A stretch of DNA of 64,000 nucleotides, from the NCBI GenBank assembly GCA_934045075.1, contig OW203740.1:14670346-14734345 (forward strand), written 5' to 3'. Under the pieces are notes generated by a model, which saw nothing but the letters and a program-made list of their open reading frames with translations, made no database searches and was not told the DNA's origin. The stretch is from Yponomeuta sedellus (Eukaryota > Arthropoda > Insecta > Lepidoptera > Yponomeutidae). Below are positions 31,467 through 41,384 of the stretch, in pieces. A program made the translations under genes and the position numbers. Positions within the stretch are counted from its first letter, which is position 1. Every line of letters starts with the position of its first letter.

Positions 31467-31776
31467 ACTGAGTATGAATAACGCGAGTCATTAAGGAGTA
31501 CTAATGCAAAAACATTCACGATTTCACCCAACTTCCTGACTACTTTACGCTGGTTTTGTTTAACGTCAAATAATATAAAAATGCTTTCGAATCGGATATT
31601 CTTGGACTTAAATTAGGATCGACAAGGTTTGCCGAAAAACTACCAAGTGTACTTTCCATACAGTTTTGTGTTGGAGAAATCCCAAAAACAATATGAATTA
31701 ATGACATGACACCACAAGATGACATGACACCACAAGATTAAGCACTAACCCGTGCTAAGGACAATTTTAAAAACCT

Positions 31777-31895
31777 ATTTAGAGGCTAAAATTCTCTGGG
31801 GACTCGAACCCGCGACCTCTGGCACGGTTAGCCAGAAGTCGCGGGTTCGAGTTCCAGCATGGGTGGAATTTTTAACCTCTAAATAGGTTTTTAAA
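31777..31895. mobile_element. Head-to-head pair of group E SINE pieces
   Basis: Left, on the minus strand: body end, 'ggactcgaacccgcgacctc'. Right, on the plus strand: 'gtcgcgggttcgagttccag', 'gtggaatttttaacctc'. The two form an inverted repeat of about 50-bp arms that meet inside the tRNA-like head near 31835. The inner arms of the tRNA head are missing, as expected if one copy folded back. Confidence 0.7.
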
Positions 31896-32354
31896 ATGAC
31901 ACCACAAGCTTAGAAAAAAAACCGTTAGTATCTTTACATTTATAAACTTTTGAGTGTATAAATGCCTGCGACTCAATTGTAAACCGAATAGAACGAGATA
32001 AGTCGCTTGGCTAATATAATAAATAATTAAAGCGAAGCCGAATGGGATAGAAATTTTAGAGGAAACGGTATACAACCCAAGTGGAATTTGAGGAAACAAG
32101 ACAGAACGCGACTCCCAAGCTTCTCAGAAATATCTCCAAGGATTCAATTAAAACTTCAGACACTCCACTTTAAGGATCTTCCTTGAGATATTGATTTTAA
32201 CTTTCGTTCCGTTGTCATTATTACATTACATTCTGGATTGATGGATTGTAACTGCGTAATGAGAATAGATTAGCGCTAGCAGATACAGATACTTTATTTG
32301 TTAAACATAGGTATCAGTATTTCTAAATGATTCGCGATACTCCTACTTAGTTAT

Positions 32355-32440
32355 ACTTTAAACGGGTCGGGAAATAAGGTAATTACGGTTTTACCTAATA
32401 AATAATCGCGATTACACCCGTTTAATAAAATATGCATAGG
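32355..32440. repeat. Palindromic miniature element, AAACGGGTC ends
   Basis: 'ttaaacgggtcgggaaataa' on the left and its partner 'aatcgcgattacacccgttt' on the right enclose a dyad ('aggtaattac'/'gttttacct'). It belongs with 60838-61044, and its left shoulder recurs at 38833, 43890 and 56258. Confidence 0.65.
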
Positions 32441-32499
32441 TACACAGGTTTGGACATGTTTAAAGGATGAAGGAAGAAAGATTAGCTGCCTGGATGAAG

Positions 32500-32594
32500 T
32501 AGCATTTAAGATTAATAAGGAGGCCAATAGTACTATATTTTTGTATAATTTCGATCACATTTCTGTGTACGATAAACATTCTATCTAACTATCT
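32500..32594 (+). mobile_element. LINE 3' end with ATCT tail
   Basis: 'taataaggaggccaatagta' and 'tctgtgtacgataaacattc' followed by ATCTAACTATCT. It directly precedes the 87-bp minisatellite. Confidence 0.6.
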
Positions 32595-32597
32595 AAA

Positions 32598-33116
32598 GAT
32601 TGACGAAACATATATTGCAAATGTGGATGGAAGAGTCGGTAAGGGACGTCCCAGGCTGACATACTTCGACCAAATAGGGAAAAAGATTGACGAAACATAT
32701 ATTGCAAATGTGGATGGAAGAGACGGTAAGGGACGTCCCAGGCTGACATACTTCGACCAAATAGGGAAAAAGATTGACGAAACATATATTGCAAATATGG
32801 ATGGAATAGTCGGTAAGGGACGTCCCAGGCGGACATACTTCGACCAAATAGGGAAAAAGATTGACGAAACATATATTGCAAATGTGGATGGAAGAGTCGG
32901 TAAGGGACGTCCCAGGCTGACATACTTCGACCAAATAGGGAAAAAGATTGACGAAACATATATTGCAAATATGGATGGAAGAGTCGGTAAGGGACGTCCC
33001 AGGCTGACATACTTCGACCAAATAGGGAAAAAGATTGACGAAACATATATTGCAAATGTGGATGGAAGAGTCGGTAAGGGACGTCCCAGGCGGACATACT
33101 TCGACCAAATAGGGGA
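32598..33116 (+). repeat. 87-bp minisatellite built from a LINE reading-frame tail
   Basis: Six units of 87 bp (GATTGACGAAACATATATTG...), each a few substitutions apart. As 87 is 29 codons, the plus frame from ATG 32623 to the stop at 33180 stays open for 185 codons and encodes repeats of DGRVGKGRPRLTYFDQIGKK plus IDETYIANV. The core GKGRPRRTY.DQIG matches the LINE tail on the minus strand at 21003-21239. The downstream part (33117-33255) is the rest of that tail ('gataaaaagtacccggaatc', 'gatcgtggcaagtgg'). All three minus-strand frames are open too, so openness alone is not evidence of coding. Confidence 0.85.
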
Positions 33117-33255
33117 AGAGGGAGATAAAAAGTACCCGGAATCGTCGTGCGTGCCTGCAACGACATATGAACGTTGTTGAAGCGAAGGTGACTGTCTGGA
33201 TCGTGGCAAGTGGCCGTCCCTGGTCTCTGCCTACCTTTGGGATGCAGACGCGAGG
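33117..33255 (+). pseudogene. LINE reading-frame tail, degenerate
   Basis: Continues from the minisatellite: 'ggagataaaaagtacccgga', 'cgacatatgaacgttgttga', 'gatcgtggcaagtggccgt', 'gggatgcagacgcgaggtta'. Compared with 21003-21239, frameshifts and a stop (33178-33180) break the frame. Confidence 0.65.
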
Positions 33256-33599
33256 TTATGTATGTATACAATACATGCATGGTGTTATCAAATGGGCGCT
33301 ATATATAGCAAAAAAAGGCGCAAAAACGTTTTAAGTGCTAAGTTAGTCACAAGTGCTAAGTTACGAGTATATTACTGTCGTGACTACCGTAGCGTATTTA
33401 TTTATAGTCTATCTATTTGTTTGTTCCGACAAAGTGAACTATTATTTAGCGCTCGTATTGAGCAGCAGGCCTAACACGCGACTTCACACGCGAGCTTGTT
33501 ACGGCGCTCTTTTGTAGAACTATGTAGAGCACTTTTTTTTTAATTATTTATGTATGTGGTTTAAGTAAGTTTATATAAATTTCGTTGAGTTGCTAATTT

Positions 33600-34105
33600 C
33601 AATATTTCTGTATTGCACGGACTACCCGTCTCTAATTTCTTTCTTGTCTCTCGTCTATGGTTGCCTGGAAGAAATTGCTTTTGGTAATAAGGCCGCCATT
33701 TGTACTATATTTTTTATTTTATTTCTGTTACTGTGTGTAGGTTAGTACTTTCCTTGTCTTATGTAGAACTTTATTATAAGATATATATATGTATGTTTAT
33801 AATAAATTACAAGTTTATATAAGTAACGGTATCTAAGTGTATTATTATTAAGTATAAGTATGTATCAATATTCAAATTTGCACTGGCTACCCGTCTTTCT
33901 AATTTCCTTCAGCAACTTTCCATAGTAAGGTTGTCTGGAAGAAATTGCTTTTAGCAATAAGGCCGCCAATTGTACTATGTATATTTGCAATTGTTTTGTA
34001 TTTGTTGTTTTTCCAGTGTACAATAAAGAATATTCTTATCTTATCTTACTGTAATTTCTGTGTATGTATAGGTACAATAAAGAATATTCTATCTATCTCT
34101 TTCCC
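33600..34105 (+). mobile_element. Cluster of LINE 3' ends
   Basis: Three partial copies in the same orientation: 33612-33740 ('ggaagaaattgcttttggta'), 33860-34045 ('ttgtctggaagaaattgctt', 'ttccagtgtacaataaagaa') and 34058-34105 ('aatttctgtgtatgtatagg', ATCTATCT tail). They share 'aataaggccgcca'. Confidence 0.6.
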
Positions 34106-34147
34106 AGCGGGGATTAACCCTTAACAAAGCATAGGTAGTAAATAAAT

Positions 34148-34376
34148 TTGGCACGCTGACTGTAAAACCGAAGGTTCTGGGTTCGATCCCCGGCCGGGTC
34201 AAACTAGGAAACGAACTTTTCTAGTTTGTCTCGGGTCTTAGATGTTATCTATGTATTTATTGTATTAAATCTATCGTAGAGTTAGCACCTATAACACAAG
34301 TCATTTAGTTGTACTTAGTATAGGGCTAACGAGATCTGTGTAATATGTCCATGAATATTTATTATTATTATGTTTA
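34148..34376 (+). mobile_element. tRNA-headed SINE (group D)
   Basis: Partial head ('tttggcacgctgactgtaaa', B-box 'gggttcgatcccc'), a short hairpin ('aaactaggaaac.aacttttctagttt'), then 'tgtctcgggtcttagatgtt', 'gttagcacctataaca' and 'gtccatgaatatttatt'. The 5' part of the head is replaced. Confidence 0.78.
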
Positions 34377-34571
34377 TTATTTTAAAGTGGTAAAAAATTT
34401 ACTTTTGCCCTATTGAGGGTTAAAGTACAATCGACAGCACATCACCCTTTTCTTTTTTTATTCAGGACACAAACAGTTATACGGAAATACCTAATAAAGA
34501 AGTATGTGCATGTGCCAAAGCGGAGCGAGAAGTAAACAAAATGATAATAATAAAAGCATGCGCTCTTGACC

Positions 34572-34911
34572 CAGCGCTCGTGGCCTAGTGGGACCGAGTG
34601 ATTGGAATCAATCACTTGGGTTAAGTAACCACAGGTACGGTCAAACGTTAGTGGCATTTTTTCCGAGCGCTTCCTTGCTTCTTAAGGCATGCTAAGCCGT
34701 TGGTGCCGGCTGTCTTGTTATGACAGTCGTTAAGCCTTGTCAAAGGCCTATTGACGGCTTGATAACTTGTGACAGTAAGGCCCGCCACTGTCTTACAATG
34801 CCTCCACCAACCCGGACTTGGCTCCCGTGGTGGAGTATGGCCTAACCTTCCTGCCATACAGGAAGAGACCCATGCCCCGGAAGTGGAGACATACAAAGGA
34901 TAGATATCAAA
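34572..34911 (+). mobile_element. 5S-rRNA-type SINE, full-length
   Basis: Head 34572-34660: 'agcgctcgtggcctagtggg', 'gggttaagtaaccacaggta', but the box C-like part is deleted. The body is complete, to 'gacatacaaaggatagatat'. Since the promoter-like segment is incomplete it is probably inert. Confidence 0.8.
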
Positions 34912-35074
34912 AGCATGCAATCTTAACCAGTTCAAAAATATTTGATTCTTTGAATTTATACTTACTTGAGTGAACGGGGTTGCAAAATTTTGCTGAATAA
35001 CTAAAGTCCACGCGGACGGAGTCGCGAGCAAAACCTAGTAAATAATAAAACTGGAACGACTCTTATTGATACTA

Positions 35075-35280
35075 TGTTTTATTTATAATAAAAACAGAAA
35101 ACTGGATAAAAACGGAATAAGCAGGTAAAAATAGTCAGGTCTAGTCAGGATGTAAAGTAGTAATGCTTAAAATGAGGGAAATCTCAAAAATGGGTGACGT
35201 AATTTTAAATTTTTGAAAATGATAGACAGAATTAAAGAAATACACAAAAATAGTGTAAAGATGTTTGCACCGTTACAAGC
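35075..35280. repeat. Dispersed repeat shared with 24770-24955
   Basis: Same module order ('aaaactggataaaaacgg', 'aatagtcaggtctagtc', 'atctcaaaaatgggtgacgt', 'gtttgcaccgttaca'), same strand as the first copy. Confidence 0.65.
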
Positions 35281-35289
35281 CTACAAAAA

Positions 35290-35844
35290 AAATTAAAAAA
35301 AAATACAAATGAAGAACAAAACACAACAACAAAACAAAACCGAACCGAACCAAAAATAAAACATAACAATCGAGCAGATTCGGATTCCGAATTCGCAGAA
35401 TCAGAACAGACAAAAACGAGCAGAAGGAAAACAAACACAGCGTGTCACTGCCGTTATAAATGGCAACTGACTCAGCAGTATGCTGATAAGCAAGCCTTTG
35501 ATTTTCAGTCAGCGATGACTGTGTCAGTTCCAAGTGGGTAATGTGGCTTCGGTAATTTAAAAACACTGTCCGCCCACGCCCGCTATTACAATTTTTACAG
35601 CTGCATTTGTACTGAATAAACAGTCCCTCACTGTTGTACATTGTTGTTTTATTGCGGTTTCGTGTAATACGTTTATCTAGTTTGTAAGTGGCACAAACTG
35701 TGCACACAATATCGTAACTTCCAACTTTATGGTTCTCACAATGCAAGACGAAGTGCAGAGGAAGCGTTGTGTGACACCATTGCGATTCATGTGAAAAATA
35801 AATAATGTGAATAACGTAGGATCTTCGCTTTGTGTGATGATGAT
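35290..35844 (-). other. Unassigned open stretch, doubtful
   Basis: A 192-codon minus frame (35273-35851) starts in the end of a group C SINE and ends in a poly-A-rich stretch that translates to phenylalanine/leucine/valine. The middle has cysteine pairs (CTVC, CSCKNC) but no domain I recognise. A sub-segment (35450-35520) is shared with 41995-42080, which suggests repeat-derived sequence. Not called as a gene. Confidence 0.3.
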
Positions 35845-36042
35845 AAAACATAACATAACATTTACATACATTGCTTCTGGCCCCACACTAGGATACCCTG
35901 TGTGGTGGGAACCAGAAATAGCGATACCACAAACATGTTAACATCCAAGACCTGGTGTTTTTTTGTCCCCAGCCGGGGATCGCACCCGGGACCTCTCGCA
36001 TGGTAGGCAGAAGCGCTACCGGTGCGCCACATAGGTTGTCAA
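35845..36042 (-). mobile_element. tRNA-headed SINE (group C), full-length
   Basis: Head at 35970-36042 on the minus strand ('tggcgcaccggtagcgc', T-arm 'gggtgcgatcccc' with a changed B-box), linker, 'ggtcttggatgttaac', 'ctggttcccaccac' and the TGTTATGTT tail. Confidence 0.82.
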
Positions 36043-37230
36043 AAATTAATAACACACCACTAGGTATGATAATGATAATTTAAGCACTATTTGACAGATT
36101 ATTTGTCAATTTTTTTCCATGTAACCTATAAATGTCCCACTGCATGGCCTCCTCTCGTAAAGATAAATATTTTTCCGATTTCCAATAAAGTTTGACAGTT
36201 GTTTAAACATTCTACCGGATGTGACGTCACGACCTCCTAACGAATTCGGTGTCACCTTGTAGTATAAGCAAGAACGTTTAACCATAAGATAGAAAAAACT
36301 GTCAATGTGTTTTGATTTAAATCCCATAAAGTATTCAGTATAACTCGGGCCATAAAATAAACAATAAATCAATGCGTAAAAGTATTTTATTGCTTCCTTA
36401 ATAACGTTATTTTCCGAGCAAACCTTCAAGTTTAGGTGAGCTAACATGGATTTATTTCCCTTCGTATTTCACAATCTGCTCCGCTGGTAATAGCGTAGCA
36501 TTCAGCATTTTCTATAGCATTTTAATGATCCCACGCGGAGCACTGTATTGTAGCTAGCTGGCTGTGTGTGTATCATTCTATTTTAATCTGACTGATTTAT
36601 ACGATAAAGCTTGAATAGGTCTTGTAATGAATGTGTGTTGAAATCGCAACGCAATATGTCTTCCAAGATTCAGTAATAGGTAGCGATCAAGACTGTTTGA
36701 AGTTAAGTCTTTATTTTCTCAGGCCAACGCGATGGTTGGCAAAAATACATTTAACGAGAGATTGCTTGGCATTTATATTTATTTAGCCACGCTCACTGAC
36801 ATATTAAACAAGCAAGCATTTCATTTCATTTCAGCAAACATTACATGCATGTTCGTCGAATGTTAAAATAATTACTTATTTCTAGATAGTTATAGTTTGA
36901 CGTCATACATAATAATTATACTTTCGTATATTTACAACCTACCTGGTGCCCGCGACTTCGTCTGCGCAGTATTAGTGTAGGATGTATCCTATGTCTGAAC
37001 TCTTTGTTTATCAGTACGCCAAGTTTCATGTAAATCCGTCCAGACATTACTGCGTCATTGGGTAACAAACATCTTCACAAACTTTCACATTTATAATATT
37101 CGTTGGATAAAACGCTGCAGCGAGATAGCCGACTGAGCTTCAATTAATTAGACTGTTTTTTTATTTCTGATAAATTGATTTCATATAATTTATATAACAG
37201 GCGTAAACTAAGGTACTTAAAATAGCTATC
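36043..37230. other. AT-rich DNA with a dispersed-repeat copy
   Basis: 36943-37107 matches the arthropod repeat with 'gtgcccgcgacttcgtctgc' at the start and 'tcacatttataatattcgtt' at the end. A TTTCATTTCATTTC tract at 36813-36832 is a possible LINE tail. No gene. Confidence 0.4.
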
Positions 37231-37423
37231 CTTGACGTCATCAATTTAACAGTAAGGAGAGGAAGATGCCATTTTCATTTTCCATTTTACAGCTCCTTCC
37301 CTCTTTGCATTTACTCCTATAGAAACCCTCAGAAACTATGAGGCTCATAGTTTCTGTGGAAGTTCTGCAAGAGCTTAACCTAGTGTATTCAATGCGAGTA
37401 CCGAATAAAGATTTTGTACTCCC

Positions 37424-37486
37424 ACTTCTTCTAAAGCAATAGTTGAGCTCCTCTTCCTTGCTTCTTCTAAAGCAATGGTTGAGCCC
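37424..37486. repeat. Short tandem duplication
   Basis: 'cttcttctaaagcaatagtt' and 'cttcttctaaagcaatggtt' follow one another (units of about 36 bp). Confidence 0.7.
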
Positions 37487-37526
37487 CATTTACTGAAATT
37501 GGTACACATTATGCCGAGCTAAGTTC

Positions 37527-38027
37527 TTAAGGCGCCACCAATTGAAAAAAATCGTAACTTGTTGGATAGTACTTTTTTTTTTCTAAAAAGTAAACATGAT
37601 AAATCTTTACTACGATGACAACTATTTTTAGAACCTACAGAACCTAGGATCAACAACCTAGGGGTTTAAAGGGCTTAGAGGCGCTAACTAGCGCCACCAA
37701 TGGAATCAAAATCATAACTATTTTATAATACGTTTTTATCTAAAAGTGAACATGCGAAATCTTAACAACTGTACCTAATAACTGTTTTTAGAACCTACAG
37801 ACTTTTAGAACCTAGGATTAACAACCTAGGAATTTAATCAATTTACGACAAAACGGCCGCTTTTAGCGGAAAGCGATTAAAGTCCTAGGATGTCGATACT
37901 ACGTTGTAGGCTGTGTATGTTCTAAAAATAGTTATCACAGATTAAGATTTTTTAAGTTTATTTTTTGAAAAAAAAATCGTATTCTCAAAACAAATTTTAT
38001 GATTTCTATTCCATTGGTGGCGCTAAG
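37527..38027. mobile_element. TIR element with internal repeats, AGCGCCACCAAT ends
   Basis: Left 'aaggcgccaccaattg' and right 'ccattggtggcgctaag' are inverted. Inside, the left block ('aagtaaacatg.taaatctt', 'tttttagaacctacag', 'aacctagg') is repeated directly at 37690-37835 and again in inverted form at 37890-38027. So this looks like a direct dimer plus a foldback of one miniature element. No coding frame. Confidence 0.7.
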
Positions 38028-38744
38028 TAAGTCCCTTAACCTATTGAGCTGTGTTACATTAATGTGAACCTGTTATTGCCGTATTATTCTATCATTCCGA
38101 GGTCCTATTACTTCGGGGCGGTAATAAAATATAAATTGAAGAAATAATTACAGCCGGAGAGGCGGGCGGCCGGCTACGCCTGCTAGATTATTCCTGCCGA
38201 TTAACCGAAACTAATGGACCGATCTTATCGGTTGGATTAAACTAATTACGTTTTGTAAATACGTTTTCATTCCATCTATAAAATTATCCGAATATATTTT
38301 TTTAAAGACTACATTTTTATAGCAAAACCAGCTGCCAATAGAAATCCTTTCGTCTGTCTTCAACTCTTGTTTCTTACCGTCTTACGGCAAGTTGCGATCT
38401 TCTATTGCATTTCGAAGATTGATCACGTAACGTTAACGCCCCCTTAAGGTAGACTTACATGCATCGCGGCCGAACGCAGCAGCGCGCGACTGATCGCGGA
38501 CGACAATAGTCGATCTACAGCTTGTCCAAAAATTCAAGAAACCGGAAGTAAAACTTTATTAGTGGTACTATCGATAATACCACTAATAAAGTTTCACTTC
38601 CGGTTTTTACTACCTTGTTAATAATTAAGACCATTTACTACCTTTGATTAAGCACATTAGACAAAGTATATGGAAACGTCTGGCGTTCCGAAGACTGCGA
38701 CGGACTTAGTGGCAGACTTCGGAAAGGGACAATAAGAGAAAGCC
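38028..38744. other. Unique DNA with one hairpin
   Basis: A hairpin at about 38539-38608 (arms 'accggaagtaaaactttatt', loop around 'actatcgataat') is the only structure. GC-rich patch 38150-38185. Confidence 0.45.
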
Positions 38745-38810
38745 AAACTTTCTCTCTGAGAGAAGAGAGAGAGGGCTTGTGCCCTGCAGTGGGACGGTTC
38801 TTAAAATAAA
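38745..38810 (+). mobile_element. Group B SINE 3' tip
   Basis: CTCTCTCTGAGAG followed by 'gggcttgtgccctgcagtgg' and 'gacggttctt'. Only the end is present. Confidence 0.55.
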
Positions 38811-38832
38811 AAAATATATGTGTTTACTTATA

Positions 38833-38895
38833 TATAAAACGGGTCTAGTCGCGGTTATTTATTAGGTAACACGTAATCACCATCCATTAAGAAAT
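38833..38895. repeat. AAACGGGTC palindromic element, half copy
   Basis: 'tataaaacgggtctagtcgc' and 'ttatttattaggtaac' match the left side of 60838-61044. Confidence 0.5.
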
Positions 38896-40456
38896 ACTAT
38901 ACAATATTATTTATTGAGAAATTTCACAACTTATAAAAGAGTTAAGACCCCGTACTAGGTAAAAACCTGTACTGCGGAAAGTCTTGCTCTTTTGATCACC
39001 TTGGTGATGAAAACAATTTCTTAAAAAACGTAGCATACAATTCGACATTAATGAGAGCTTAAAAAGAACAATAAAATTACAAATAAAAAACAATTTCAGC
39101 CACGGAATATTGACGCGAGGGCCGCGCGCGTCAAGAGCACGGGATAAACCGCGCGCGCGGCTACTACAGCCGCAATGCATGGAAGTCAACCTTTACCTTT
39201 AGTCGATACAATTTGTCGGATTGCTATTTCTGCTTTAGGCCATCTCTGCAAGTGGGCACTTTGCTACAACTATTACGCCACCTCAATTCCGAACAGAAAC
39301 ACGTGAAGTTTCATGTTTCTTTTTAAATCCACTTCTCCCTATTAAAATTTAGAACTGTCGAAAGGTACTCCATAACATTGTGTTACTTACTAAGAAACAA
39401 TAAAATAATGTCAAGCTGTTATACCTACAATTGTACTAGAATTGGCCAGGGGAATTTTATTATTCTCGTTATTTTATGTCGCAGACCTAACGGTTTTGTT
39501 TATAAGAACACTCCATAAACGCAGTACAAGTCTTTCCCCTGTATAAAGACTCGAAAACAAATAGCGTTTATGGAGTGTTTTAAGAAGCCGTGTTTTTACT
39601 ATGTAATCGTGTTTAGATAACACCGCAATAGTTTTATTAATAAGACAACACTCCTAAAATGTTATAGTGGATGGAAATTTTTGAACTAAAACTTTCGTAA
39701 ACACAACACATTGTAGACTTTTAGTCCTTAATTAATTCTATTGATTAAGCTCTGCGAATCGGAGCGAAACCTGTTCGGACTCTTCCGATATAACAACAAC
39801 CGTAAGTAGATCCGGACTAAAAGTCTACAACACGGTATTTGGTGCCTAATGTATGCAACCTATCTCCTAAGGATGGTGCACTACCGCTCGATAGCCAACA
39901 GGAATCCGTCAAATCAGTATGGAATCGTTCAGGTCGTGCGCATAAATTAAGCCCACGATCTGAGTACAAAAACCAAAACAATACATCCGTATCAGACGGC
40001 AAAACTCAACATACGTTTTGAATGACCCGCCTTCCCAGATATTTCTGGGCCGTGTGTGAATACTGCTGAACAGTTAACAAGGAATATCACATGCAATCAA
40101 CGGTGCTGCTTAATATGCCGGGGCGTGGCAGCCGCCGGCACTTTCTGAACAAGCTCGTACGTAGCGGAACTATCTTTTATATCTCTCCGCTGTATTACTG
40201 ACATTAGACTATTTGATGTTTTAGTTGCTTCAAGCGGTCTCGCTATAATTAGCTGAATAATTAAGACGGACGGACGAACTTAATACATCCTTGTCGAGAT
40301 GGTGCGAGGTGGTGGTGGCGCGGCGGTGCTGGGAACAGGGAAAGATGGAAAGCAGAAGGGGAAGAGTTTGCGCAGAAGTGGGACACAAAGAAGGCTATGT
40401 AAATTTTTCACATAATTTTTTCTTAAGCACTATTGATTGATTTCACAAGCGGATGC
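38896..40456. other. Mostly unique DNA with two hairpins
   Basis: Dyads at 39507-39588 (arms 'aacactccataaacgc') and 39713-39826 (arms 'gtagacttttagtcc'). A very GC-rich patch at 39115-39165 (alternating CG). A sub-segment near 39748-39785 resembles 48470-48505. No gene. Confidence 0.4.
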
Positions 40457-40814
40457 GGAAGCGCTCGTGGCCTAGGCGAACCGAGTGATTGAAATCAATC
40501 ACTTGGGTTAAGCAACAATAGGCGCGGTCAGGTTGGGTGAGCGTTCCGTGACTACCGCTAGTGGCATTTTTCCGAGCGCTTCCGTGCTTCGCGAGGCACG
40601 TTAAGCCGTTGGTGCCGGCTGTCATGCAATGACAGTAGTTAAGCAATGTCAGAGGCCTTATGGGAGGCTTGATAACTTGTGACAGTAAGGCCCGCCACTG
40701 TCTTACAATCGTCCACCAACCCGGACTTGGCCCCCGTGGTGGAGTATGGCCTAACCTTCCTGCGATGCAGGAAGAGACCCGTGCCCCAGCAGTGGGGACA
40801 TACAAGGGTTGATA
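40457..40814 (+). mobile_element. 5S-rRNA-type SINE, full-length
   Basis: Head 'gcgctcgtggcctaggcgaa', 'gggttaagcaacaataggcg', then a small deletion before 'ttgggtgagcg' so the box C-like element is damaged. The body is complete, to 'gacatacaagggttgataac'. With 12136-12456 it defines both ends of the family. Confidence 0.85.
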
Positions 40815-41137
40815 ACAAACAAGCGGATCAACTTACTCACCTAGTTAGTTGCCAACTTAGTAAGCTGATCCGGTTATAAAATCAAAGCTATGTAAAGATA
40901 AAAAAATATTGGACAAAGGTCTACTGGTTTCTTTGAGGAATCTTTGAGGTAACTGCTAACAAACGTCTACTGTAATTTGGAGGATATTGCGCACATTCGT
41001 GAACGCAACTAACATGTAAAGTTGGAGCCATTGTTAGTTGTACGTGTGCCATCTTCACTTGTAACCGCCGACACGTCAATACATCAATATACATAGACAA
41101 CGTAAGGAACGGAGCACACAATACAAGCCAACTAATC

Positions 41138-41384
41138 TGTCAATAAATAAATATTCATGGACATATTACACAGATCTCGTTAGCCCTATACTAAGTACAA
41201 CTTAATGACTTGTGTTACAAGTGCTAACTCGACGGTAGATTTAATACAATAAATACATAGATAACATCGAAGACCCGAGACAAACTAGAAAAGTTTGTTT
41301 CCTAGCTTGACTCGGCCGGGGATCGAACCCGAGACCTTCGGTTTTACAGTCAGCGTGCCAAACCGCTGCGCCACCGAGGCCGTC
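41138..41384 (-). mobile_element. tRNA-headed SINE (group D), full-length
   Basis: Minus strand: head 41325-41384 ('ggtggcgcagcggtttggc', B-box 'gggttcgatcccc'), the internal hairpin, 'tgtctcgggtcttcga', 'gttagcacttgtaacac' and the 'gtccatgaatatttatt' end at 41138. Best copy of group D. Confidence 0.85.

Noticed and set aside
32598..33116. CRISPR-like repeat array
   Set aside because: Units are contiguous with no spacers, and the DNA is eukaryotic.
32585..33280. Minus-strand frames of 171-231 codons
   Set aside because: Mirror frames of the 87-bp minisatellite. All frames are open because the unit length is divisible by three.
35273..35851. 192-codon minus frame as a gene
   Set aside because: It begins and ends in repeat or low-complexity sequence, has no recognised domain, and part of it is shared with another repeat.
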